Source of the DNA: Mytilus californianus | Taxonomy: Eukaryota; Mollusca; Bivalvia; Mytilida; Mytilidae | Direction: 5' to 3' | Assembly: GCF_021869535.1 (NCBI RefSeq) | Contig: NW_026262712.1 | Coordinates: 110,109,640 to 110,173,639 of the forward strand | DNA: 64,000 nucleotides | Part shown: positions 12,577 to 24,189 of the stretch, piece after piece | Layout: each line of letters opens with the position of its first letter | How positions within the stretch are numbered: position 1 is the first letter of the stretch | Made by a program: the position numbers and the translations under genes | The notes under the pieces: generated by a model | What the model saw: only the letters and a program-made list of their open reading frames with translations | The model's database searches: none | What the model was told of the DNA's origin: nothing

Positions 12577-14330
12577 TTCTATGTTGTGTTTTGTGTACTA
12601 TTGTTTGCCTGTTGGTCTTTTTCTTTTTTAGTCATGGCGTTGTCAGTTTATTTTCGATTTATGAGTTTGAATGTCCCTCTGGTATCTTTCGCCTCTCTTT
12701 GTTAAAACATCTTTCTAAAGTTCTTACCACCATACTTTCTAAATGTAAAAGATAGCCGTCAAAAATATTGTGATAAGGTATACTCAACCATTAGCAGTGT
12801 CAATGAGATATAGATTCCTAAAATTGTTAAAGATCTCCAAAATTTTAATTCACTATCTTTAAAATTTTGCTGCAATATCAAAATCTTAGATTTTTGAAAG
12901 ATCGACTACATCATCTCATTTACCAAAAATGTGAAAAATTGATACAAATTCCTTGTTTATTTCTATGTTGTGTTTTGTGTACTATTGTTTGCCTGTTGGT
13001 CTTTTTCTTTTTTAGTCATGGCGTTGTCAGTTTATTTTCGATTTATCAGTTTGAATGTCCCTCTGGTATCTTTCGCCTCTCTTTGTTAAAACATCTTTCT
13101 AAAGTTCTTACCACCATACTTTCTAAATGTAAAAGATAGCCGTCAAAAATATTGTGATAAGGTATACTCAACCATTAGCAGTGTCAATGAGATATAGATT
13201 CCTAAAATTGTTAAAGATCTCCAAAATTTTAATTCACTATCTTTAAAATTTTGCTGCAATATCAAAATCTTAGATTTTTGAAAGATCGACTACATCATCT
13301 CATTTACCAAAAATGTGAAAAATTGATACACATTCCTTGTTTTTTTCATGAAAAATATAACGTTTTAAAGAACCATACTGATTTCCCCAACAAATACACC
13401 GAAGATCAAATCATTAAAATGTTGGACTTTATGAACGACAACGTATTTGTTGAATTTGGTGGAATGTTATTTCAGTAGACATGTCAGTTTATTTTCGATT
13501 TATGAGTTTGAATGTTCCTCTGGTATCTTTCGCCTCTCTTTGTTAAAACATCTTTCTAAAGTTCTTACCACCATACTTTTTAAATGTAGAAGATAGCCTT
13601 CAAAAATATTGTGATATGGTATACCCAACCATTAGCGGTGTCCATGAGATATAGATTCTTAAAAATTTTAAAGATCTCCAAAATTTTAATTCACAATCTT
13701 TAAAATTTTGCTGTAATATCAAAATCTTAGATTTTTGAAAGATCGACTACATCATCTCATTTACCAAAAATGTGAAAAATTGATACAAATTCCTTGTTTA
13801 TTTCTATGTTGTGTTTTGTGTACTATTGTTTGCCTGTTGGTCTTTTTCTTTTTTAGTCATGGCGTTGTCAGTTTATTTTCGATTTATCAGTTTGAATGTC
13901 CCTCTGGTATCTTTCGCCTCTCTTTGTTAAAACATCTTTCTAAAGTTCTTACCACCATACTTTCTAAATGAAAAAGATAGCCTTCAAAAATATTGTGATA
14001 AGGTATACTCAACCATTAGCAGTGTCAATGAGATATAGATTCCTAAAATTGTTAAAGATCTCCAAAATCTTAATTCACAATCTTTAAAATTTTGCTGTAA
14101 TATCAAAATCTTAGATTTTTGAAAGATCGACTACATCATCTCATTTACCAAAAATGTGAAAAATTGATACACATTCCTTGTTTATTTCACAAAAAATATT
14201 ACGTTTTAAAGAACCATACTGATTTCCACAACAAATACACCGAAGATCAAATCATTAAAATGAAGGACTTTATGAACGATATCGTAATTGCTGAATTTGG
14301 TGGAATGTTATTTCAGTAGACATTCGGTAT
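12577..14330 (+). repeat. Chimeric head-to-tail Penelope array
   Basis: Anchor GTCAGTTTATTTTCGATTTA recurs at 12642, 13026, 13483 and 13867, with spacings 384, 457 and 384 bases; the larger unit is therefore 841. Each unit joins an element tail to the start of a second RT (translated LLKHLSKVLTTILSK ... DRLHHLIYQKCEKLI). Alternate units run on into RT core (TEDQIIKM.DFMND..EFGGMLFQ at 13360-13478 and 14200-14319). Units are nearly identical, implying recent amplification. The RT is non-functional. Confidence 0.85.
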
Positions 14331-14427
14331 TCAAATGAGTACTAATTGTGCACCATACTGACCGACTTAATTTTGTACTCATATGAAACAGAATTCATTC
14401 TGAACCTTGAAAGAAATAAAATGGATG

Positions 14428-14545
14428 TAAGCAAAAGAGAGGAACAATTCAACTCAAAGTCGATTATAAACTAACAACGCCATAGCTAATAAAGAAAAAG
14501 ACAAACAGACAAGCAACAGCACACAAAACACAACATAGACAATTT
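14428..14545 (-). mobile_element. Inverted Penelope tail fragment within RT
   Basis: Reads on the minus strand as the common tail (CTATGTTGTGTTTTGTG... ...CCTCTCTTTT side at 14428). It interrupts the RT just before the catalytic region, a second example of the arrangement at 10447-10620. Confidence 0.65.
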
Positions 14546-14829
14546 TCATTTTTTAACTTTCAGAGATAATGATGAATGTCTTTATCTCAACAACTCCCAT
14601 TTCAATGGTTGCTTACATCTCATAAATCCAAGTCGACATGAAATTAAAGATACTGCTAGAAGCAAAAAAGATCTGCTTCATATCTTGATATTGTCCTCGA
14701 TATTTACACAGATGAACAATTTCATACTAGAATCTATGAAAAACGTGATGATTTGAACATTCAAATTGTCAGCCTCTCATTTCTCAGCAGAAACATACCC
14801 TCTGCTCTAAAGTAAGGCGTTTACATATT

Positions 14830-15335
14830 TCCGTTAATACGTTACTCTCTTTAATGTTTACACTATATGGACTATACGGCCACGTCGACTTGTATTTGTA
14901 GTATTTGTTTTTTTTATCCATCTGATGATTTAAGCCTCTTTCAACTGATTTTTATAGTTCGTTCTTATGTTGTACTGTTACACCACTGTCCCAGGTTAGG
15001 GGAAGGTTGGGATCCCGCTAACATTTTTAACCCCGCCACATTCTGTATGTATGTGTCTGTCCCAAGTCAAGAGCCTGTAATTCAGTGGTTGTCATTGTGT
15101 TACATATTTGTTTTTGGTTCATTTTTTGTACATAAATTAGGCCATTAATTTTCTTGTTTGAATTGTTTTACATTGTCATTTCGGGGCCTTTTATAGCTAA
15201 CTGTGCGGTATGGGCTTTGCTCATTGTTGAAAGCCGTACGGTGACCTTTAGTTGTTAATTTCTGTGTCATTTGGTCTCTTGTGGAGAGTTGTCTCAGTGG
15301 CAATCATACCACATCTTCTTTTTTATATTCGTTAT
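14830..15335 (+). repeat. Near-complete mussel-type dispersed repeat inserted in RT
   Basis: About 500 bases containing TGTTACACCACTGTCCCAGG (14978-14997), ACCCCGCCACATT, GAATTGTTTTACATTGTCAT and ending in TCTCAGTGGCAATCATACCA..CATCTTCTTTTTTATA. It splits the RT between the VYISRLIRYS-equivalent (at 14818-14850) and the LTQKL block at 15348-15365. The frame at 14867-15148 is not a gene. Confidence 0.75.
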
Positions 15336-15524
15336 TAGGGATGTGCTCTTTACACAAAAACTAATCCAACAGAGTTATGAGGAAGAACGACTGAAATGAA
15401 CACTTCATAAATTTGACCGCCAACACAACAAATTGGTTGACCGATACGATCTGTCTGTATCTCAACCCACTAGCGACATGTTTTTGCAGTCTTAGATACT
15501 ATTAAAGTCGATTGATCTGTAAGC

Positions 15525-16617
15525 TTACCTATTGTGTCCCGTTTGTGATATTTATTTAGTGTGAAATTACATGGCGAGTGATGCATGCATAACAGAAAGG
15601 CTTATCCTGTCCTATTGGAGTTCATGCGATTCTCCCGGTTTCTGTTTGTTACTTTGATTTGTCTCTTCCTAATCGATTTGCGAGATTTAAACATCGTTAG
15701 AATTCTGTGGCCTTGATAACTGATGTTCAAATGTCATAAATAGATTAAGAGGACAAATCGAAGTTACAAACAAAATGTGAGGAACCTCCGAAAGGAGCAA
15801 GACCGAGCAAAGTATGTGTTATAGTTTTATACTTTGAAAAATTAAAATGGTGACTTCGAAAAGTATGACGTGTGTAAAATCGTAAAACCCAGTGTTGAAA
15901 AAAAAACTAAATAAATAACGAGGCATATAAAACGTTGAGTGTGTATCTCTATCTTGAATTTTTCATCAACAAAAGTCAACATTCGTTATATCATCTGCGA
16001 ATAAATTTGAATTGATTTACTATATAACGTTTGATAAATTATGATCCCGATTTATTTTTCAAACATTTCCGCATCTCGTACAGTACAATTTATTTTAGAA
16101 AAAAACTGACTTACTGCCATTATATTATTCTTGTATCACAAAAAGACTAATTCAAACAATTATGTGGCTCTACAAATAATAAGTTTACTGCTAAAGGAAA
16201 ATTTTCGGGTGTCGTTTTTTCAGTTTCCACAATTGATTACAATCACAATTAAAAGAAAGAAAATAAATTGAACTTAGCCTTAGTTATCATTTTGGATATT
16301 AACATGTTAGACATTTAATACATATAGATCATAGCTTAAAATTATATCTAAATCTTTAATGTAAATATTTAGTCTATAGTGGAATAATAGTCCCGTCGTA
16401 TTAAACGAAAGTTTGCAATTTTGAAAAAATCTATTGCAGTGGCAGTTATCCAATTGCAAATAAAATATTCAAACTTTTAAATTATGCTCATGTTATCTGA
16501 AAAAAATACACGTAGACGTAAAAAATCTACATCAATCAGATTTTACTCGTTAATATATCAAAATCCAAAATATATATTAATGTTTATCGGTTCACTGATA
16601 ATACAGGTTTAAGTAAT
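15525..16617. other. Intergenic DNA, no gene seen
   Basis: Possible retroelement 3' flank at the left, then AT-rich sequence with no frame or repeat I recognise. Confidence 0.5.
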
Positions 16618-16690
16618 AGTTATACACCCCGTCGGCCGGAGGCCGGAGGGGTTTCTTATTCAGACACGCCGTATCCCGAGGTGTATAACT
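16618..16690. repeat. GC-rich hairpin in AT-rich DNA
   Basis: AGTTATACACC (16618-16628) pairs with GGTGTATAACT (16680-16690) around a GC-rich centre containing CGGCCGGAGGCCGG. TTACACCCCA at 16694 has an inverted match at 17580 (TGGGGTGTAA), so these could be inner and outer ends of a small DNA element of about 0.9 kb. The latter is tentative. Confidence 0.55.
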
Positions 16691-17161
16691 AACTTACACC
16701 CCATTCTAAACCCATTATTTGTTAACATTGATTATTAAATGAAAAAAAACCGATAGCATATTTATTGACAATATCAAACCATGATTTATAAGAATTTTTT
16801 TTTATTACATGAAACCCCACTAGTAACCTTTCTTAGGGTATCTTTGTTCAAACTTTGACAAGTGAGTATATTTTACAAATGTCAAAGTTGTTTTGCATAT
16901 TCCCGTTAAATCCATGTGCTAGAATGGATCAGCGGGTCAAGGTTGACCGTTTCGTGTATTCTTATAACAAACAAAAAATACATCATGCTCCTCGTATGCA
17001 GTTGTCAATATGGCCGGGTATAAGAAGGACGACATTTTGTGGCAAGCGTTGGATTTGGTAGAAGAGACTTAGATAAAGGCAATATTATAACCCAAAGTAC
17101 TTACCTGTATCAGTGTAATAAAGGTAATCATAACTGTATTTTATATCTTACGGTTTTATAA

Positions 17162-17500
17162 CCCCCCCCCCCCCCCCCCCTCTTCTCAAAATAAACAAAC
17201 ATTCATATTCGCACATACTAAGGGATAGGTGTGACCCGACTATCAGACACGCTCAACATACAAAGATACAGATTTAATATTTAGGAACTCCCTTTTTGGG
17301 GGCAAACAGGGGCTGATCCAGCTTGGGGTTCCCAACTCAAGAGAAAAAAAAGGGGGGGGGGGGTTCCAACCATTCAAATGCATTGATCTTTTAAAAAAAA
17401 GTCGGGTCCAAACCGCGGAACCACCACCCCAGACTTTGTTTGCGGGATGTAGAAGCAGGGGTTTCCAGAAACCCCGCTCGTCACACCCTGTGGTCAAAAT
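17162..17500. repeat. Poly-C tract and poly-G-bearing repeat
   Basis: Nineteen consecutive C at 17162-17180 and twelve G at 17352-17363. Around the latter, CAGGGGCTGATCCAGC resembles a common dispersed repeat start, also hinted at 34150 (TGCGGATCCAGGATTTTG). The minus-strand frame 17243-17497 is homopolymer-driven. Confidence 0.55.
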
Positions 17501-18375
17501 CCTTTGTTATTCCTAACAATAGATCTATTCAATTTACACTTGTTTCAGAAATAGAAACTATGAAGTATAACAATAGAACTGGGGTGTAATGAAAGTTTAA
17601 ATTCTGTATTCATTGTCGAACTAATCAACGTCGGGTCATTCATTATGGCGTCGGTGATATGTTCGGGTGAAAGTTATTAAGGCCAGGTCAACGCATTTGA
17701 CGTCACAAAGCCGTGATATGCAATTTTATTAAGTGCTGAGCAGAGTGATACAGACAGTGGGAAGACCGATTATTGTTAATATCCGTTCTAAATTTGTTTG
17801 GGTAGTTATCGTAAATATTTTATCTTACATCCTTGGATATTTCAAAATATGACACTACAAATGCATGCACATACTGCGCACTGGAATATGACATACTAAT
17901 TGCAAATGTCAAATAAAATTATTCTAAACTTTGACGTAACTGATCTATATTTGAATGAAAAATGTAAAACTTATAAACACCGACGTAATTAAAATTTTGA
18001 TTTATCTATTGCAATTAAAATTTAAAATGTGGAATGTATTCAATAAACTGTTTACTATAATTTATCTCGAGCTCTCTAAATAATGATCTAACAAACCTTT
18101 CAAACTAAACAGGGTAAACAAAGAAAACCACCAATAACATACTCCCTCTGATACAATCATGATAACACTTTTTTTCTTCATATAGTTGTTATATAAACAC
18201 ATTATCAGGTTGAAAAGTTTAATAAATAACAATAAACCTTTTAAAAGTGGTTACAGAAAATGTTCAACTAATAGTGTAGATAATAACTGAAATAAATGGA
18301 ATAAAGGAAAAAAAAATCTGAATTAAAAAATATGGTTTTCATGACTTAGAATTAGGTACAGCTAATATAACAATA
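17501..18375. other. Intergenic, no gene seen
   Basis: AT-rich sequence, no coding or RNA signal recognised. Confidence 0.5.
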
Positions 18376-18500
18376 AGAGATGCGGTATGATTACCATTAA
18401 GACAACTATCCAGCAGAGTTCAACTGGCGTGGTTATTAGCAATTACAGGTCATCATACGGCCTTCAACAATGAGCGAAACTATTCCGTAATGGTAAGCTA
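18376..18500 (-). repeat. Mussel-type dispersed repeat fragment
   Basis: Minus-strand copy of the family at 14830-15335: its 3' end appears as AGATGCGGTATGATTACCA, followed by the CGGCCTTCAACAATGAGCGAA block. Confidence 0.7.
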
Positions 18501-19137
18501 TATAGCTACTTTTTTTGCAGATCTAAAAATAAATTTTTGGTTGACTTAAGTATATAGTACGGAGGATGCCAAAACACTACAAAAGATCTGGCGTAACTTG
18601 TTCATCGAATATAAGTATATCATTTTTGTATAATCTACAAAAATCTTAAATATACAATTAGGTTGAATAGTGGAGACCATATCAGTGCATTGCAGGAGTT
18701 TTTAGACCAGCAAACAGGTTTAATGAAGACTTTTATCATCTAAATATTTAGACGACTCCAAGTTGAGAATTCTAAACTAGAGATGTATAAAGATCTAAAG
18801 AGATGCTGATACTTTTAAGTTTAAATCAAATTCTATGCATTCTAACATATGAAAAATAATTCAGCGGTTGATCTGTTTAGGTTATCTATTGCTATTGAAC
18901 TGCGTTTTGTTAGGAATCGACTATTTTTATATAAAAGTTATTTATTTTGTGTGATGTCATCTTATGTATTTGTCTGTGTATGGTATATTATTATTCATAT
19001 TTATTTTTCTTTATTTTGTTTTGTTTGTGTGCTCACGTGCGGATGATTCTTGATATTTATCAAATCAAATGTATCTCAATAATTATAAGAAATACCTATT
19101 TTGTACTTTTGTGATAAAAAATGCAATATAATATAAA
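18501..19137. other. Intergenic, no gene seen
   Basis: AT-rich, no recognised element. The frame at 18849-19046 is hydrophobic by composition only. Confidence 0.45.
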
Positions 19138-19345
19138 ATAAGGAGATGTGGTATGATTTCCAATAAAACAACTATCTAATGGAGTCAAAATAAAGCAGAT
19201 TCTTAACCAATTAGTAGAACCCATATCGTACTGTCGGCCGTAAATGGCTCGGACAAGGCGAAATGTGACACAATTCAAACGGAAAAAAATCCGGCCTGAT
19301 TTATGTAAAACAGTTACACACACAAAACTCAACCCCGAATTACAT
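19138..19345 (-). repeat. Mussel-type dispersed repeat, 3' part
   Basis: Reverse copy beginning GGAGATGTGGTATGATTTCC and including the GAATTGT..CATTTCGCC block. It lies just before the 44-bp tandem array, which derives from the 5' part of the same family. Confidence 0.7.
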
Positions 19346-19388
19346 GCTTATTTACTTTAGACAGGCACATATAAATATGTTTGTTTGC

Positions 19389-19791
19389 ACTCATCCCTCC
19401 TCTAATCTGGGACAGTGGTGTAACATCACTTTACTCATCCCTCCTCTAATCTGGGACAGTGGTGTAACATCACTTGACTCATCCCTCCTCTAATCTGGGA
19501 CAGTGGTGTAACATCACTTGACTCATCCCTCCTCTAATCTGGGACAGTGGTGTAACATCACTTGACTCATCCCTCCTCTAATCTGGGACAGTGGTGTAAC
19601 ATCACTTGACTCATCCCTCCTCTAATCTGGGACAGTGGTGTAATATCACTTGACTCATCCCTCCTCTAATCTGAGACAGTGGTGTAACATCACTTGACTC
19701 ATCCCTCCTCTAATCTGGGACAGTGGTGTAACATCACTTGACTCATCCCTCCTCTAATCTGGGACAGTGGTGTAACATCACTTGACTCATC
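19389..19791 (-). repeat. 44-bp tandem array, nine copies
   Basis: Nine consecutive 44-base units plus a 7-base partial, nearly identical (unit starts ACTCATCCCTCCTCTAATCT). Variants seen: TAATATCA in copy 6 and CTGAGACAG in copy 7. The reverse complement contains GATGTTACACCACTGTCCCAG, matching the 5' segment of the dispersed repeat at 14975-15010. There are no spacers between units, so it is not a CRISPR. Confidence 0.95.
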
Positions 19792-22340
19792 ATATCAGTA
19801 CAAACACAAAAAAGTGTTACAACAAATTTAAACTTAATGTCGAAAGACACAAAATGCCGATCTCAGAGTACCTGCAGTGATTTCAAGCTAGTTCAAAGTC
19901 ATAAACACATAATAAATAAATCATATTCCTACATAAAAGATAAATTGAAATTGCAAACATAATGATAGTTTATTTTAGCAAAATCAAATCAATCGTCATT
20001 AATATTTAGGTAAACTTATGTGAAAAATATACAGAAGTAAAATGCAACCAAATCAATTTACAATTGTCCAACATTTAAACTTTCAAATTCTCAAACACTT
20101 TCATGATTACACCACTTAATTTGATACCGTTTGAACTGTTTTACTAAAAGGGGGACCATCGTGATGACACAGCAACACGTAGGATAATTAAATACCCAGG
20201 AACATATATAAACATGATTTTATATATTTTAATTACTTAATTTAAAATTTTCATCAAAGGTAGTTTTTGCGGTTAATTCTTATGTTTCCTTCAAAAACAC
20301 CAAGTAAATAAATGTTTCTTTTTTGTCCTTTTTAACAGTGATCGGGAGCTTAAAATTAACGTCCCATATAAAGTTGTAGAGTGTCGTTTAAGTTTTTTAA
20401 AAATTATAATCACCAATAAATGAAAAAAAATAAAGAAAAGAGATTGACGAGGATAACGATTTTGAATTGGTGTTAAACGTCCAGTAGCATACATTTATCA
20501 GGACGAGAACATGTTAATGTAATGTGAATATAAACCATAATTTATTAAGACCGAAAAGCCGCGCAGGATGTTTGAGCTAGCTAGTTCACATGACTTCAGT
20601 CCACATGTCACTCTACCAGGACTCACTATTCTGACCTGTAGCCCGGACAAGCGTAACTCCTACATACCGTGTGATTACCAGAGAAGCAGTAAACCCCAGT
20701 TTTTAAGTCTTTGGTTTTAGTCGGCATCATTTTGTTTTGGATATTTACATGTTAAACATTCATTTCATACAGTATAGCTGAAAAGTAAAGTAATTGTTGA
20801 CCCTCGATTGATTTTGCTATTATATTTTGGTCCTTTTTGATAATAAAGCGCTTCAACTATTCGGCTTTAAACGCTTCAGATGCATAGAATTTGTAGAGTG
20901 TTTCATTTTTTTTAGCAGGTGTTTATTCCACATCTAAAGATTTAGTATACATTAGAACCTCCTGAATTATTTATTTTCAACAACGAAGAATTGGTAAGAT
21001 TTGTCTTAGTTTTGCATAGATGTTTATTTAGACTTTTTGAGAATGAAACTTGTTGCTGCCCGCGGCTTATACCCTGCTTCAATTTTTTTTTTTTTTTGTT
21101 CTTTAAAAACTTAACCCCTCCTCTGGAAGACTTGTGTTACAACACACATACAAACACTGTAAACATCAGTAGGAAAGGACTTTATTCGTCAGATAGGTAC
21201 TGATGACAAAAACAATGGATTTCGGTAAATAGGCATTTCTGTTGGCATTTAAGATCGTTGATAAATTTCGTTTGTCTCTTTCAATGTCCATTTTCACTGC
21301 AGAAGCTAAATCAAAATTACTTGCACTGCGGTTTATTGTAGCTTCAAACGCAACAATAAAAAAATCCATGATGTATGTTATATTGTTAAAAGAAATATTT
21401 TTTTTGGTATTTGCCGGGCCATGTTGGGATTGATGGAAGCAAAAATTTGAAGAAAAAGAAGTAAGCACATAATTAATTACTACATATATACAATTCCTGA
21501 ATGTACCGTAACTAGAACTAATCTACCTTGTATGAGATATAACGTTTGTAATCCTGTGGAAAAATACATCTTGTAACAAAGTAAAAATAAATAATAAAAA
21601 CATTATTTTTTTATGAATAATAAGAATATGTCGGAAAGATCAATGTGATATTTTCATAGATATCGGATCGGACATACTTGATAAAAATAACTCTTTTAAA
21701 ATTTGATACAATCGAAACACTTTTTCTGGATTTGGATCCATCAAGAGCGGAAAATCAACAATTAGAAAGCAAAGGATATGTGAATGCTGGAGGAGGTATA
21801 TGACCAAAGGGGACCCGAAAAGAACATAAAAAAGACCGTTAAAGGTAAAATTTTCCAGCGGGAGTTAAAACCTCGGTTTTTTTTATAATTCCTAAATTTA
21901 TGGACGGACAATTAAAGAATCATGTTATAAACCATGTCAGTTGAGAATTACTGACTACTGGGTTAATGACACCATCGAGGACAGTACAGAATAAAGAAAA
22001 AAAATATTTTATACTCTAAACATAACATAGTTGGGTACATTGTACCTGGGTATCGGTACTTAAACATCCTTAGCTTACAAAAATGTTTGGCTTTAAGCGT
22101 TCCTGATACAAGGAAATTCCACAATATCGCATCGGACTCAGAAAATTTAAAAATGTGTTAATTTTATTTTTGGAATCTATCATAGCATAACATGTTACGG
22201 TATCGGTCTTTATAGATATTGACTTTCACCCTTTTTGATTGTCTATTAGATCGATAGTTAATTCTCATAAAACCATGCAAGTACAAAGGTTACAGAGAAG
22301 TTAAAAAACATGCATACATGTACAAAATATTAGATGTGAT
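19792..22340. other. Intergenic DNA with scattered repeat scraps
   Basis: No supported gene. Fragments of the TCAGTGACGCTC/ACTACTGGG family appear near 21940-21990, and GCGTTCCTGATAC..GATGCGATATTG-type sequence (reverse) near 22090-22140. Poly-T of 15 at 21083-21097. A 100-codon minus frame (21166-21468) has no recognised domain and its reading is interrupted on both sides. Confidence 0.45.
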
Positions 22341-23262
22341 AACAAAATAAAATAAAATATCAGAAAATAAAATAAATAAAAATAGATTAAAATAAATAAA
22401 AATATGAAAATATATACACACACAAATAAAGTAAATAAAAATGTTTAAAAAAATAGTTTTAGTGTTTACATATGTTGAAATTATGATTGAGAAGAAGGAG
22501 TAATTTTACTGTTGATACATCTTATGAAATTGCAAAGCTGTCTGACAGCCTTTGGTTTTTGGAGTTAAAAAGGGTGTTGAATTTTAAAACATTATGTCTG
22601 CTCACTAGTTCGTTTTGTATATTTCTTTTCCTTTCCTCTTCTAAAGCCGGGCAAACACAAATATAGTGATATTCATCTCCGATATCTCCATTCTGGCATA
22701 TAGAACACTTTCTTTCACTTCTGTAAATATAATAACATCTCCCCTTTTCTATTTGGAGTGAATGATTTGAAATTCGGAATTTGCAAAGTGTAAATATATC
22801 TCGGTCATTGCTAATATTAAAATAATTTTCAAATTCGAATTTTTTTTTTGAAAAGCCTATATGTGATGCATTTAGGAGTGTTCTGGATAGCCGAGTTCAA
22901 AGTTTGTTTAAACTGGTCAATCAATCGAAGTTTGAGACTTTTCGGTAACAATTTTGTTAGGTCGGTATTTTTCATGAAATAGGTTTGAGAATCCAGCATT
23001 GTCCAATATGGTTTTAATGTTCTTTATCCATACAATATCATCGTTGCATGTATGATACTGGAAATATGCAAATTTATATAAAATGGATAAAAATTTATTT
23101 TCATCTACCAGTAACCTGTATCAATATGATATCATTCTACAATTAATGCTTATGTCTAATGGATATCGTCCGGTTTCACCGTACACGATCATGCTTGTGG
23201 TAGATCTTTTAAGATGTAATAGATGCTTCAAGAATTTAAGGTGAACTTGTTCGATAATGTTA

Positions 23263-23481
23263 TTATTTTCCAAATCCCCAAACTTCACATCCGTATAAAA
23301 GAATTGGTTTCACCAGTTTATCAAATAAATTTATCTGACATTCTATAGATAAATTACATTGTTTTCCCTTTTTAAGTACACTGTACATATCGTTCGTTGC
23401 TTTTTCTGATTGCTTTTTCACTGCTTTATTAAAAGACCCAGTTTTGGTTAATAAGAGTCCAAGGTAGTGGAATTCTTTCAC
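23263..23481 (-). pseudogene. LINE RT thumb / connection fragment
   Basis: FHYLGLLLTKTGSFNKAVKK, then LFDKLVKPILLYGCEVWGFG: the F-x-Y-L-G and L-Y-G-x-E-(I/V)-W-G blocks that follow the RT core in many LINEs. Separated from 23533-23919 by a frame break. Confidence 0.8.
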
Positions 23482-23532
23482 AATTTCGAGTTCGTTTTCC
23501 TTATAAATGTAGTGTATATTATTAGGCTGTAT

Positions 23533-23919
23533 TCATTTTGAGAAAATTAAAACTTTAGTTTTAGATGCATTCACTTTAAGTTTCCATGTATCACAATATT
23601 CACTGAAGCAATTCAATTGCATTTGAAGGTCTTCCTGTGTTTCTGACATTAGAACAGTATAATCGGCGTATAATAGGATGAACAGCTTTAAGTTAACATT
23701 AAGAATATTTTCAAGGCAATTTGATATCGATGACAAACCTTTCACATTCATTGATAATAAAAAATCTGTGAGGTCATTTATATATAAAGAGGACAATAGA
23801 GGGGAACGATTTCCACCTTGTCTTATTCCAGTGTTACACGGGAAAAAATCTGACTTTTGATTATTATATATGACACGTGATTTTATATTGTTGTACATAC
23901 TATGTATACATTTGTGCAT
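23533..23919 (-). pseudogene. LINE reverse transcriptase core
   Basis: A 128-codon block with NTGIRQGGNRSPLLSSLYIN (motif B), LKLFILLYADYTVLMS (motif C) and CDTWKLKVNASKTKVLIFSK. The catalytic Y-A-D-D box reads Y-A-D-Y. Upstream palm sequence is in other frames to about 25000, with PDNWLSGNIHLIFKNK visible near 24690-24640. Confidence 0.85.
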
Positions 23920-24189
23920 TTTTCAATTGATATTATTCAACTCCATTTTAAACCATAGACCGTTTCTCCAAACTGTGTCGAAAGCCTTTGCGAAATCAAT
24001 AAAAACACATAAAAACTTTTTCTTTTGGGATCTGGCTAAATCGGAAAGACATTGTAATATGAATATGTTATCTGTTTTTGAATATCTTTTTCTAAAACCG
24101 TTTTGATTGTTGTGTATTATTGATTTGTTATTCGTTCATTTAGTACGGACGTAAACAGTTTTCCAAAACAGCTCAAGATAGTTATAGGT

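Larger units (their letters stand above)
10150..12710 (+). mobile_element. Penelope-like retroelement, near full length, decayed
   Basis: The element reads through several frames: an N-terminal region with AGHCITGDLAIVNN (10165-10398), KWVKREPDEPKMETLSE further on (about 10835-10890), a fingers/palm region (11112-11441), CDFSTLYTSVP (RT motif A, near 11550), IGIPMGTNCAPLLADLFLY (motif B, 11792-11848), YIEDV at about 11929-11943 where a YxDD catalytic motif is expected, a thumb-like region ending VSQMVADMFLMS (12064-12399), then a non-coding tail to 12701. Frameshifts, stops, the D-to-E change and an opposite-strand insertion at 10447-10620 show it is dead. Clade assignment rests on the motif style, with no GIY-YIG endonuclease seen downstream. 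Confidence 0.72.
14340..15520 (+). pseudogene. Continuation of the second Penelope-like RT, interrupted
   Basis: Decayed blocks: STNCAP (about 14338-14355), FRDNDECLYLNNSHFNGC (where YxDD should be), HEIKDTAR, and after an insertion KLIQQSYEEERLK, KLVDRYDLSVSQPTSDMFLQS (15362-15494). A short opposite-strand tail lies at 14428-14545 and a dispersed repeat at 14830-15335. Several stops and frameshifts. Confidence 0.7.

Noticed and set aside
12867..14319. Repeated short proteins containing DRLHHLIYQKCEKLI
   Set aside because: They are fragments of a Penelope-like RT within the chimeric array and not a gene family.
17243..17497. 84-codon minus frame with P- and W-rich segments
   Set aside because: Driven by a poly-G/poly-C-bearing dispersed repeat; no conserved features.
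19389..19791. CRISPR-like regular repeats
   Set aside because: Units abut with no unique spacers, the DNA is eukaryotic, and the unit derives from a dispersed repeat.
21166..21468. 100-codon minus-strand frame with a moderately balanced composition
   Set aside because: No recognised domain, no convincing splice sites joining it to other exons; left as unexplained.
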